From assembly GCA_008828725.1 (NCBI GenBank), contig MEHQ01001196.1, positions 894,745 to 958,744 on the forward strand: a DNA stretch of 64,000 bases, given 5' to 3'. Position 1 is the first letter of the stretch. Each line of letters begins with the position of its first letter. The notes beneath the pieces were generated by a model that was not told where the DNA came from, did no database searches, and saw only the letters and a list, made by a program, of their open reading frames with translations. The DNA comes from Saccharina japonica. Taxonomy: Eukaryota; Sar; Phaeophyceae; Laminariales; Laminariaceae. The position numbers and the translations under genes are program-made. Shown piece by piece: positions 45,046-57,000 of this stretch.

Positions 45046-48000
45046 ATGGAGAGATCTGGGTTTACCCCGCGAAAGAAACGCCAAGCGCCAAGGAGCCCTC
45101 TCCAAACCCGGACGAGTCCGCTCAAAGCGTCCATGAGCGCCCGCGCAGCACCCTTCTCCATCGCATGTACTCTCATTCGAGATTTTCACAGCGGAGTTTT
45201 TGAAGCAGCTGAGATCGGCGACGACCCGGGCCACCTCCACTGGGGTGGAGGAACCCAAAAGGAGGTGGTGGTCATCTTCGGTGCGGACCAGATCGGCCAA
45301 TTACCGGAATCCCTCGCCAAGCCGGTGTTGGAGCTACTGAAATTTCCGGATGATGTCAAGTTCTCGGTGACGCCTTATGGCATGACCTCTGTGGGTAGGT
45401 TTGGCTCCCAAACGACAGCAGAAGCAACACCAGCAGCAGCAGCAGCAGCTTCTGGGGTAGTCCGCATGATCGAGATATGGGTGCAGCCGCTGGAGCGATC
45501 GCGGACGGAGAAACACGCGACGGAGGTGCGGAAGCTCTTGGCTGAATCGCGCTCTGCGGCGTGTCGGCTGCGCAGGCCCTCGGTCTGCCCACTCAACGTG
45601 GGGCCTGTGTGCATGGTGAGTGATCGCTCCCGGGAGCGGGAGGGAGATTTTTTAAACTGGAAAGTGTCCATTCGCTCATGTGCTGTCGTGGAGCCTGTTC
45701 CTACTCTGCACTCACGTGCCTTTCGCCACTAGTTAGCGTGGTAGTCCCGGGTACAGCAGCTACTGCTGCAGTCTAGACTACACGCAGTACTCGTTACCAA
45801 GCAGGAAGTGCCTGGTATGGTGTCACAACGTCAGAAGGTGTGTATGGTGTGGTGTTTCACAACAATGCACAAATGCTCCCTGTATACTGTACTGCAGTCT
45901 GCTTTGGTACTCGTACGGTGAACTCGAGTACATATCGAGTACCGGTATCGAGTACTGAGAGTATTACAGCAGTACTGGCCGCCTAAATACTGCGAGTACT
46001 GCGAGTATGAGCAGTACTGAAGGCCCAATAACTGCGAGTACTGGGAGTATAAGCAGTAATGAAGGCCCAAATACTGCGAGTACTGGTAGTATGAGTAGTA
46101 CAAAACCCCGAGTGGCAGTACAGAGTACCCGCAGTACTATTAATAGTATCCGGAATACTTGAGTACGTACTCAGAGTTTCAAGGGTATTGAACCCGTAAA
46201 TACTGCTATTAATATTAACAGTATTAGTATTCGGAGTGTATACTCCCGAAGTACTGCCAGTACAAAGCACTCCAGTTTCCCCCCCAGGAAGCGATTTGCT
46301 CCAACTCTTACTCGTGTACTCGTTGAGCCATCTGTGAATGATCTCTGCAATGAAAATTGGATGGAATTATCGAACCGGTGCACAGATGGTCGAAGTATAC
46401 TTGATACTCCCGAGTATACTGCGCATATTGGGAGTATTTTGGCACTCCGAGTACTCGCAGTACTCGCAGCACCAACGGACGAAATACTGCGGGTACTTGG
46501 CAGTACCCGCAGTACAGAACCCTGAAATACTTGTACAGCAGTAGTATTCACAGCAGTATTGAACCCCGAAATACTGCGAGTATGCCAGTATCCGCAGTGC
46601 AGAACCTCGAAATACTGCGAGTACTCGCAGTATCCTGCAGTGCATAAAGCCCAAATACAGCGAATACCTGAAGTATTTTCCAATCTCCGAAATACTTTAC
46701 TTTACTCCCAGGTACCGGGAGCATCCGTGCAGTTCTGCTAGAGATCCAATGACGAACAAAAGGTTATGGTTCGGTGCGTATCATGTGTACATGTACACGT
46801 GGTTTGCAAAGAGGGGTCGCCCGCGGAAACGGGAAAGGTGCCCCCGAGATCATGCTCGAGATTAAGCACACAGAGTTTGTGTACAGCAGCAGAGTATTTC
46901 AGCAGCACCAGTTCTTACTCCCCACCAGGCACCTACTGGGTCGTTAACCCCTTTGAAGAGATACGTAGAAGGGATAGCGACCAAAGCAACTATAACTTTG
47001 GTGTACGACCAGCGTGGGCGCCCAGCATTACGGGTAGGATCATATTGCACCAGTGCCGCACGAATCCTTTCATTGTATCTCGGAAATCACTCAGAATCGT
47101 ACGCCAATGCTCTAGATCTCTGCAGGGCAGACAGGCTCCTGATCTGTATGATCTACGTATGATATCTTAATAGCTCATGTTGCAGCGTGGAAACCGTATA
47201 ACCGGCATGACGTAGGACACGTTTCCTGGGTTGAATCTGCACTACACAGATCCTGCACAGCATCTCATAACGGCAGGTCAGGGTCTAGATTATCTATCTG
47301 TAGATGAGCTATCGGTAGATTATATATCTGTAGATTATCTATCTGTAGATGATCTATCTGTCCCACGCGTGCAAGCTTCTCATTTTTTTTTGTCGTCCTT
47401 GTCGCTACACCTGACTCCTGCGTAGTAAAGGGTAGGGTAAGCGACGGATGCGCCTGCAAGAGGCAGAATTCCCGCAGCACCTTCACCGGTACAGGGCCGC
47501 GGGCAACGTTGTATTTTGGGCCACGACGAAAAAAACCCTCTTGTATATACGAGTGTGGTTGTTGCTAGTCGGAACGACCTGTTCTTCTGTGAAAACACGG
47601 CATGATGTTGGGAGTGGTCGAGATTCGGCGCCCCGGCTGGGGAGTAATCTGGTCCCTCGTACCGTCTTGAGGTCCGCCGAACCTTATGATAGATTCACAC
47701 CTCGGAAATATCATCGATTCCCACATCGTGATCTATAAGCAGTAGACCTTTCAGGACAGATAGATCCCTGATATGAATCATCCACTGTATCTCATGTAAC
47801 CGGGTTGGAGCCGCATAGTCTGCATGGTCTACGGGTAGGACGTTTGTACTGGGTTGGGTCTGTACTGCACAGACCCTGCGCACCACATAATAGCGGCAGG
47901 TTAGGGTGTAGATGATCTAGATTATCTATTAATATCTGTATATTGTCTATCTGTAGATGATCTGTCGTCGTCTGACGTGTGGATATGTTGTTTCGGTCGT

Positions 48001-51000
48001 TTCGTCGATTTCCGGTTCACCTCCACGCGACACGCGCAGTGCAATAGTCTTTTCGTTCGTCGCCGTCGAACGAAGAGGTCGAGCTTAACCCTTTTCCGTT
48101 TTGCACTGCACAAAAACGTGTATCTTACTCTAATTCCAAGTTATTTGTCCCCAAAACGGGAGCTCGGCCCTGAACGGGTTATAACGGATTTCGTTTTGCG
48201 CAGCAGAGTACGGAAAAAAAACCTACACGCACGTTTTTTTTTTTTTTCTCGATACTCTTTTGCCGGATTTGGTTCTGGCAACTGACGAAAAATGTCTTGC
48301 TCTTCCTTTATTCACTCCTTGCAGATAATAGAGAGACTTTCTGCTCGAGACATCTTCGGGCAGGCGCGTCGCGTCGACAAGGCATGGAATGACGCTGCTG
48401 ATAAAGTGGCCCGGCTCACCTCCTGTCGCCGCCAAGTCGCCGAGAGTATGCTTCAGGGACCAGCGGTCCCATCGGCATACGCGAGCCAGCCGCCCGCAGC
48501 GAGCCAATCGTCCGCGGCGACCCAGCCGCTCCCGGCGACCCAGCCGCCCCCGGCGGCCCAGCCGCCAGCAGCAACCGAGCCACCCGCCCCGGGGACTGCT
48601 GAGGCAACCGCAGAGAGGATGCTGCCCCCAGCCGAGTGGTTTTTAAAAAACAACTTCGAAAATTGTGAGGGGGAGGGCATCATGCTAAGACTGGAAGACG
48701 CCGTGCGCTGGCTGGATCGGCTGGCTCAGGAGCAAGAGGAGGGGCGAGGCGACGACGACCGCGCTCCAGTCGGCCGCGGGCAAGGGTCGGTGCGAGTGAA
48801 ATGTGAACGCCTCAAAATGCAGTTACCAGTGCTCCGACGGCTGTGCGCGGAGAAGAAACTATTGCCCGCCGCCACCCCGCGCGCTAACGCCAGCGGTGAA
48901 ACGTCGCCGGCGGAAACGTCGGCGACCCGCGCTTTTGGAGAGCGAGCAAGCTCTACTGAGATGACAGGGGCGTCGGCGGCAGCGGCGTTGGCAGCAGCTC
49001 AAGAAGCGGAGGACCGCAGGCGCGGGACGGGTGAGCACCGATGGGACGGATGGGCGGTGTTTGCGCTGGTGGTGGCCTTGTGTTTCTCGGAGGACCGGGC
49101 GTTCCTCTGCCGCTGGACCATGCGAGATTTGGCAGAGACCGGCGGGCTGCCCCGCTCGCAGATGATCGAGATTTTGTGCAAGATGCACCAGACGCTGTTG
49201 CCTCCCGGAAGGGTCGGGACGGCAGAGCCCACCGGTTTCCAGACAGCCTCTGCTGTCGCCACCGTGTGGGATAGGAAGGGGTCGTATCGACTCCGGCAAG
49301 ACCTGCGGGCGTGCATCAAGGCGATGGAAGGTTGCTTCTTGAGGTGGGCCTGGTGTTGGGGAACATCGTGCAGAGCAGCCGAGAGTAGTTGGAGCTGAAC
49401 CCCTTGATGCACTTGTGGCGTTCGCTTCTCTCTTGTTATGCTGCCCAAGCTGTCGCGTGTCGAACGAGCGCTGCCATCTCCTGTGCAGGCGGGTATTGAG
49501 GCAGCAGTTAGACGAGGCAATTAAACGCACCTCGCGCATCGCGTCCACAATGGTTGTGACGTTAAGCGTAGTTATGTCGATTTCCATATGCCGCATATTG
49601 TGTCCCAATGTCAGTTGGCGTTACCGGCGATCACCCTGCTCTCTCCGTGCGCCCGCTTGTGTCACGCCTGCGTACAGCCTTCCGTCGCCTGCGACAACCC
49701 AACGCGACCAAGGTTACAGTCAATCTCAGAGCCCGGCTTCTCGGCATTACGTCGACATGTCGAAGCTCACGCCTGAGCAGCAAGCGGTGGTCAACACCTC
49801 CGTATTTCCTGGGTATTTGCTCAAGGTGGTGGCTTTCGCGGGCACGGGGAAGACTCTCTGTCTGAGGGCGTGGGCACAGCTGCACCCAAACGTTAATATC
49901 CTCTACATCACGGTGAGTAAGTTGAAGGAAGGGGAGAATTTAGCTCTACGCGTGCTCAGGACTGCTCGTCTCGTTTGGCCATGTGCTTTGGCAAAGTAGG
50001 CTGCCGGTTTGCGCACGAAGGGCAAAACAAGCGTGCCGGCGAATCCGCAATGCGTATACCTTTGAAGCCCACCAATATGAGACCAGGTGTAAAATGTTAC
50101 GTTGCGCTCGCCCCGACTGGCGCTGCCCACCTTACGTTTACTTCAGCTGGCGCAGCTGCTAAGGTTAGCACCCTGCCTCTCCTGATGTTTCCAACGGCCT
50201 GGGTAATGCTGCTCGGAGTATTTAGCGCAGCATCTAATGAATGCCCCCCTCCAACGGCCGGGGACATTGCTGCTTGGAGAAACTCAGCAGACGACCGTCT
50301 AATACACACAATACACACTCCCTCGGTCTGTTTTTGAGTATCGCAGCATCAAACCCCCGAGTTACTGGTGTTTTGGTGCATACACATTCTCCGCTGTTGT
50401 ATGATGTAATGGCGACACCTACTTGCCCTTTTGTGCATCCCCGCAGTTGAATAAATCGGCCAGCGTAACACTGACGATGCCTCCACCTCCTTCCCGCCCT
50501 TTTGCTTTCCCGCAGTTCAACAAATCGGTGAGCGTGGAGGCCGGCTTGTCTTTCCCGCGAAACGTGACTTGCAGCACGATAAATGCGGTCTCCTTGCAGG
50601 GCAACCTCTCCAACTACAAACGAGGCGACGGCGGGCATCTGACATGCACCGTCAAGGAACTGCAGAGTGCCATAACGGCAAAGGGCTGTGAAGATGTGAG
50701 GCCTTTTTGGTTTTCTTCTGCCGACATGGAAGCAAGGCGGCGGCGCTCCCTTCGCCCCCCTCCGCCGCATTATTTACCATGCAGCTTTGACGCAATCTCA
50801 TTGAGAGGCCACCGGCACCTGCGCCTTTACGCGAGGTCTGCCTTGACCTTGGTTGGATTATGCACAGCGCGTGAGGGTGGCCCCGTGCCCTTGACATTAA
50901 GTGTTGGATAACGTAAACGGTACCTCGTAGGGCTTATGTGTTGGATTCTAGGACTTTCCCGTGTCGCCTAGTACCCCGACCCAGTGCACAGGGTACGGAA

Positions 51001-54000
51001 AAGTTGCGTACAAATAAACATTACGTATTGAGAGAAGGTTCAACCATCTTGAAATCCACGTGTACCGGTTTCATCCCTTTTCTGTGGGGATGGTCAAATG
51101 ACTTAGGGCAAGCAACAAAGGAGTGACGCCCCCCCTCGTTTTATGTACTGCGTCCCAGATATTAGTTGAGTCGTGTGGGGACTATTGAACCGGACACTCG
51201 CCAGGTACCAAGCACCGGTGATATCGCCAACGTAGACGGCATTCGGCGGTACTGAGGCCATAGAATCGAACCACACATGCCTGTAGCATCACCACACCAG
51301 AAAGTACGTCCATCCATTCGACGCTGTCATCCACCGCAAGAAAGTCCGCCTCACAAGTGGTTCTTAGTAGGATGCAGCCCCACCCTTCACGCGACTCGCC
51401 CGAGACCTCTCCGCGCTTCGCGGTTTGTGCAAGCAATGTCTGCCTGGTCGGTGAAAACCTGACGTGCTCCGTCCAGTCCCGGCATTGCAGGGATGCGAGG
51501 GTCTATGGTCATACGACTACGGCCATGCATGACATGAGTACCCCCCCCGTCCCCCCCCGACTACGGCCATGCCTGACATGAGTACACCCCACCCCCCGCA
51601 CCCCGCGCGCGCGTACTTCCGCCTCCCGCCGTGGCACATGGCTTAGGGCCCTGCCAAGGTCCAACGCGCAAACGCCAAAGATGTTATGGACACCTTGAAC
51701 GCTTTCTGGCAATCTGCGGACAGCTGCGTCATGGACAAGCACTTCAGGAGTAAGCGGCGAACCCCGTCACCGGGCAAGTACGTGGTTAACCAGCAGTGGG
51801 TGGTGAGGACGGCTCGTGCGGCGTGGGGGTGGATGCAGAAAGAGGACGGGCTGCGGATGACGTACGCCGGCGTCTTGAAGCTGTTCCAGCTGAGGCAGAC
51901 GCCAGGCGACCTGGAGCTGGGGAAGCCGTACGGCGTGATCATGCTGGACGAGGCGCAGGACGTCAATGATTGCACGGCCGCCATCGTGCTCGGGCAGACC
52001 AAGTGTGGCATCATCATCGTGGGAGACCCGCATCAGGTGGGTGAACGCAACTGTCGAGTGACGAGTGTTTGTTTTGTTTGTTTTCCCTTGATGCCGCTTG
52101 GCGTGGCGGCGGTCCGGGCTTTTGGCCTCCTGGCGAGGTGCCCCTGCGCGCGGACAGTCGATATGCGACCACCCCTTCCCCCCCAGCCAACTCCGCCCGC
52201 GTACGCTCTCACTAATCGACAAGTGCTTGCGCTGCCACAGCGTTAAGGGGGTAAGGAAAAATCCCCCGTGATTAACTGCGATTACACAAATGTCGCAAGA
52301 CATGATATTCAGACCACGGTAAGAGAAAATCCCAACACCCACCTCGGGCGACTTTCTCTTCCGTAAACGCGCAGACAATCTACGGCTGGAATGGAGCGCG
52401 GGATCACATCACGGAGGCACGAGCCAACAAAACGCTGTATCTCACTCAGGTGGGAGCTGGGATGGTGGTGCGCGTTTTCTCTGCTAGACCTTGCCTTGGT
52501 CTCATGGCGTCTTGCACAAGGACAAACCGTGGCGAAACAAACGGAAAACGGCGCGATGTTTATGGTGGAGGATACGATCGCTAGTCGCCATGATAGCCCC
52601 CACCTTCGTGCCAGGCGTCGCCCTGTGCTTACGCTCGTCGATGCTTCGGTGGCTAGCCGCGCACGACTCCCGACTGTTTCGACGTGTACGTACTTGATCA
52701 GAATGTGTTCGAGAGCGCGTTCTATGCGACGGTGCTGAAGGTGTTTTTGGAAAAATATAACCATCCACGGTACATGGGCGGTGTCCGAGATGTTGATGTT
52801 GTTTCCGACAGTTTCAATACATCGTATGCGTGTACATACGTGTAACGAGAAGATTTTTCTTATCTCCAACGAGCAAGATAAGAACCGTTGCCCTACTTGA
52901 TTATGTAGTGGTATTCGTGTTTTCTCTCCGCGTCCTGGTAGTGCACCCGAGCCCCCCCCCCCCCTCGTGTCCCTGCGCGATTCATCTCGCCTTTAAATAA
53001 AGTTGTGCTTTTAACGAGATGTGCCCGTTTTCGCCCCCCAGGTCTTCCGCTTCGGCGTTGCCATCGCGAGCGTTGCCAACGCGGTGATCAGCATCCTCAA
53101 GGGAGAGACGCGGCCCCTTCTGGGGAACCTGGCGTTGTCCGACTCACGCTCGGCGCAGGTAGGAGAAAACGTTTTTTTTTCCGAAACATTTACGAGAGCC
53201 TGCGTGCGAGTGCAAGTCTCTGGTGGGGATGCTCTATGGGTGCATAGAGTTATTGCCGTTGTGAGCAACGTTCGGCGAGGGCGACGTATGGATGCTTTGC
53301 CCCTCTTTTTTAGTTGATCCATGAAAAAGGTAAGAGAAGTGTGCCGGCCACGCCTACGTACCTGTCTGGAATGCGCCCTGACGCCCTCACTGACCGTGCG
53401 CTTTGTTTTGTTTTCCGTGGCGACCTTGCCAGGTCATGCTTGCGATCGAGAGGCTCCACTGGCTAGAATCAGATCGCTCGGCAAAGGGAGACTACACCTT
53501 TCTCGCAAGGCAAGACTGTAGGGGTATTTGTTGAGTTCCGCACTCGCCAACTTTTATGCCGCTGTCGCCAAGATTTTTTTTACCTTGGATGGCGTTTTGG
53601 GTTGTCCCACTCGCGTGACATTATCTGTGACAACGCACGCTCGAGGTGTCGGAGAGGTGACATCATTTATGCGTTAGAGGAGGGCATCAGCAGTGGTCGA
53701 CCGTCTCCATCGTGAACCAAGGACACAGCAGTACTGTGGACACCAGGCTCCCTTCCCCTAGATTGTAATGCCTCATTATACACAAGTTCAAGGTCACACA
53801 CCCAAGGTCTGCCACTCCGTTCCGTGTAAACCCGAGATAACCGACCCACCTCGGTGTGTAGTTAGTTTCACACCACAACCACACAAAAGAGAAACCTGCA
53901 TGAGGCGTTCGCCTCACAGTGGCGTCGTCGGCAGGGTGTCCGCCCGACAGTACCCGCGTTTGACCCGTGCTACGATGGAAGTAACACGAATTGGCCGAAA

Positions 54001-57000
54001 CATTTCTGACTGGCGGGGCTCCTTCAACCCCTTGAAAACTGATCCCACGTATTTGAGGACAAACTACTTGGAATTAGTGTGGGACTTTGTTTTATAGTTC
54101 TGAATGGGTTAACTGAGGAACTACCCAATAAGGCATGTGCCTTACAAGGCACGCCTTACCGTTGGAATGCCATTCATGCTCTACTGCAGTAACCAATATT
54201 CGTTGCATACCTACTGTAGGCCATGGAGTTGCTCATCTTGATTTCATGTGTTTTGTCAATTTTTGGGCGAGATAAGAGATCTCCTACACTATAATCAAGT
54301 GAGGAGCTTCAGAAAGATTAGGCGCTACGCCTACAAGGCAAATAGCACGCGTCTTTCTTGTGTTCCTCCATGGTTTGAGTTGCGTCAATTCTACTCGCGG
54401 CCGCCCTGAACCGCCGCTTTTTTTTTCCCCACCCTGTTTGCCTGGTTGCCTGCAGGACGAACGCTGGTCTCATCCAAGAAGCCCTCGCGGCCACAGCCCG
54501 AGGAGAGAGGGTGGAGTTTCTGAACGGCACGCACTCGGTGAAATTTTGGGTGAGCGCACGGCATGTCGCCCGGCACAAAATATCGTATGTTAGCCGTGCT
54601 ATCATACGGTACGTGTAAGGGTTGCGCACCTCGGACAAAAGGCATGATCTACTGCTGTAGATAATCAATTCCTACTTGATTGTCTAGATGCTTCCGCAGG
54701 GCATACTAATACCTGATCTGTATGATTTGTATGATCTGTATGATCTGCATGACGTAGCAGCTCGTGTTGCCGGGCGGGAGCCGTATAATCTGCATGATCT
54801 AGAACATGCTTTGCTGGGTTGGATCTGTACTGCACAGATCCTACACAGCATCTCGAAAACGGCAGGTCAGGATATGTTAGATGATCTAGATCATGATCTA
54901 TCTGCGTTGTGACGGGTTGCACTTTTGAGCCCAAACGTTTGCCACTGACGCTGCTCCTCAGACGAAAAGCTTCGTATCCAATATCTTGGGGATCCGACGG
55001 GTATTTTTATCCACAAAAGATTTTCGTTGTACACAACACACCCATTGCGTCAAAGGAGGTTTCTCCGGAATAGAAGCGCGCGGGGCCGAAAAAAAAACAC
55101 AATTTCAGTAGCAGAGGGGGGGAAATGGTGGAATCGCCATCCTATGCTACGGAATAACCCAGAGTAAAGCCGACCGCCGGCAAGGCGAAAACCTTGAGCT
55201 TCGACTCGCAGCCGAGAGGAAACCATACCAGTGCTTCACCAAACAGGAGGGAAGACGCAGGGTGGCACGGGTAGTTATCAGTTATTTATGAGGCTCTTCG
55301 CTGGGCGAGCTGTATGTACCTTCACCTCACCCCAACAACCGCCTTCCAAGAACAACCGTAAGCTACGTACGTACGCCCGATAAACAGTCCCATGGGCTTG
55401 CGACGGGATGCACTTTCATGTTTCTCGAGATCAGGGTTCGGGTGGGGGTATGGAGCTCGTCAAATGAAGAAGCCTCACTATTGATCAAAACGTTCGGTGC
55501 ACCCCAATCATAAGAGTTCATCGTAAAGTACTTAGCTGTACTATGCTACTTGTCGTTTTTCGGCATGTGATTTATTGTTGCTTTCACATACCGCTCTCTC
55601 ATGGGGGGCAGACCCCCCCCTCCCCCAATCCTACTTTCGGGGAAGAAGCCCCATTGTCTCGCGGGCGGCAGACCCCCCCCCCCATTTCTACCCGGGGGAA
55701 AGAAGCGCCACTGTTTGGGGGGCAGCCGGCCAAGCTGTTCGGTTCCGTTACCCTAGACAGGAGTTAGCGCTGACGTTTCGCTTCGCTGGTTTGCGTGTTT
55801 CCAAACCGTGCAGGAGGTCAGCGACTTGTGCACCATGATGTTGGGCAAGCAGCTCCGCTCCGGGGCCAGCCCCGAGCTGCGGGCCTGCGGATCGATCCAG
55901 AAACTGAGGGAACAGCTCGAAAGTTCGGAGGAATCTGACCTCTCGTCATTCGGGCCAAAGGTACAACGGGTGTTCTTTGTGTAGTATGGGGAGTGCAGCC
56001 GGTTAGCTCCACGATTCCTCGCTAGTACGATTATCGTTTGCGGTCGATGTGATTTCCCCCGGGGTGTGTCTACGCCGCGGCGCGGAACGATAACCGGGTC
56101 CATGACTATCGCAGGACAAAGTGGGACCCAAAAGCGACGTGAAAGAAAAAGTAATGACCGAAGGACCCCAGACGGGTGCATGCATCAAGTATAGTTGGCG
56201 TAGACTATTGACCTTGCTATAAAAAAGATACCAACGTGCCAACTTGCTGTGATGCCCACTGTCTCGCGTATACGCTAACCTTTGTTTGCAGAGACCCTGG
56301 AAAATCTTGAAGGAGGATAGGCCATACCGAAGGAGGGCAAACGTTTCCTCTTTTTTTCGTGTGTTGCGCCGGCAGCCTTGTAGACCTTTTGCAGCGCCCC
56401 ACCCCATGATTACATTTGGTGACAGTAGCTGACGTGATGTAAGAGGCTCCAGTGTGCAGCGGTTCCAAACTGCATTATCAACTTCTGCAATTTCCGCAGA
56501 GTGTAATTTGTTTGCTCTTCTGAGACGGTTCTGAGAGCTTGAACTTGCTCTACCGGTAGTCTCGCACTACCCTCCGTTCCCAGTAGTACAGTATTGAGAG
56601 CAGAACTGGGAATGTACCCACTTAAGACAAATAGAGACGTGCGTAAGTTGAAATGGAAATATAAAGTAAAGAACATGCCAAATAAGAGGTTGCCAGCCAT
56701 AGCTGATAAAGCTGTATGGGAGAAAGTAACCAAAGGGCGAGCTGGAATAAGGTGGGATAGCGTAATCGAGAAAGTATGGAAAGATATAGGAAACCAAAAA
56801 GCGATGCTGGCCATAGAGAAATTTAGCGGATACAAGACAGAAGTGAAAGAAAGGATAGAAAGAAGGGAAAGGCTAGCACTGAGAAAGAAGGTGGAAGGGG
56901 AAGAACACTTAGAGATGTACGGGGGGTTGAGAGAAGGAATAGGAATGAAAAGGTATCTGCACGGCCCAATGGACTTCGCGAAAAAGCTGAAACTGCGATT

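Noticed and set aside
45831-46683. Tyr/Ser-rich minus-strand open frames
   Set aside because: They are artefacts of the AGTACTGC minisatellite.
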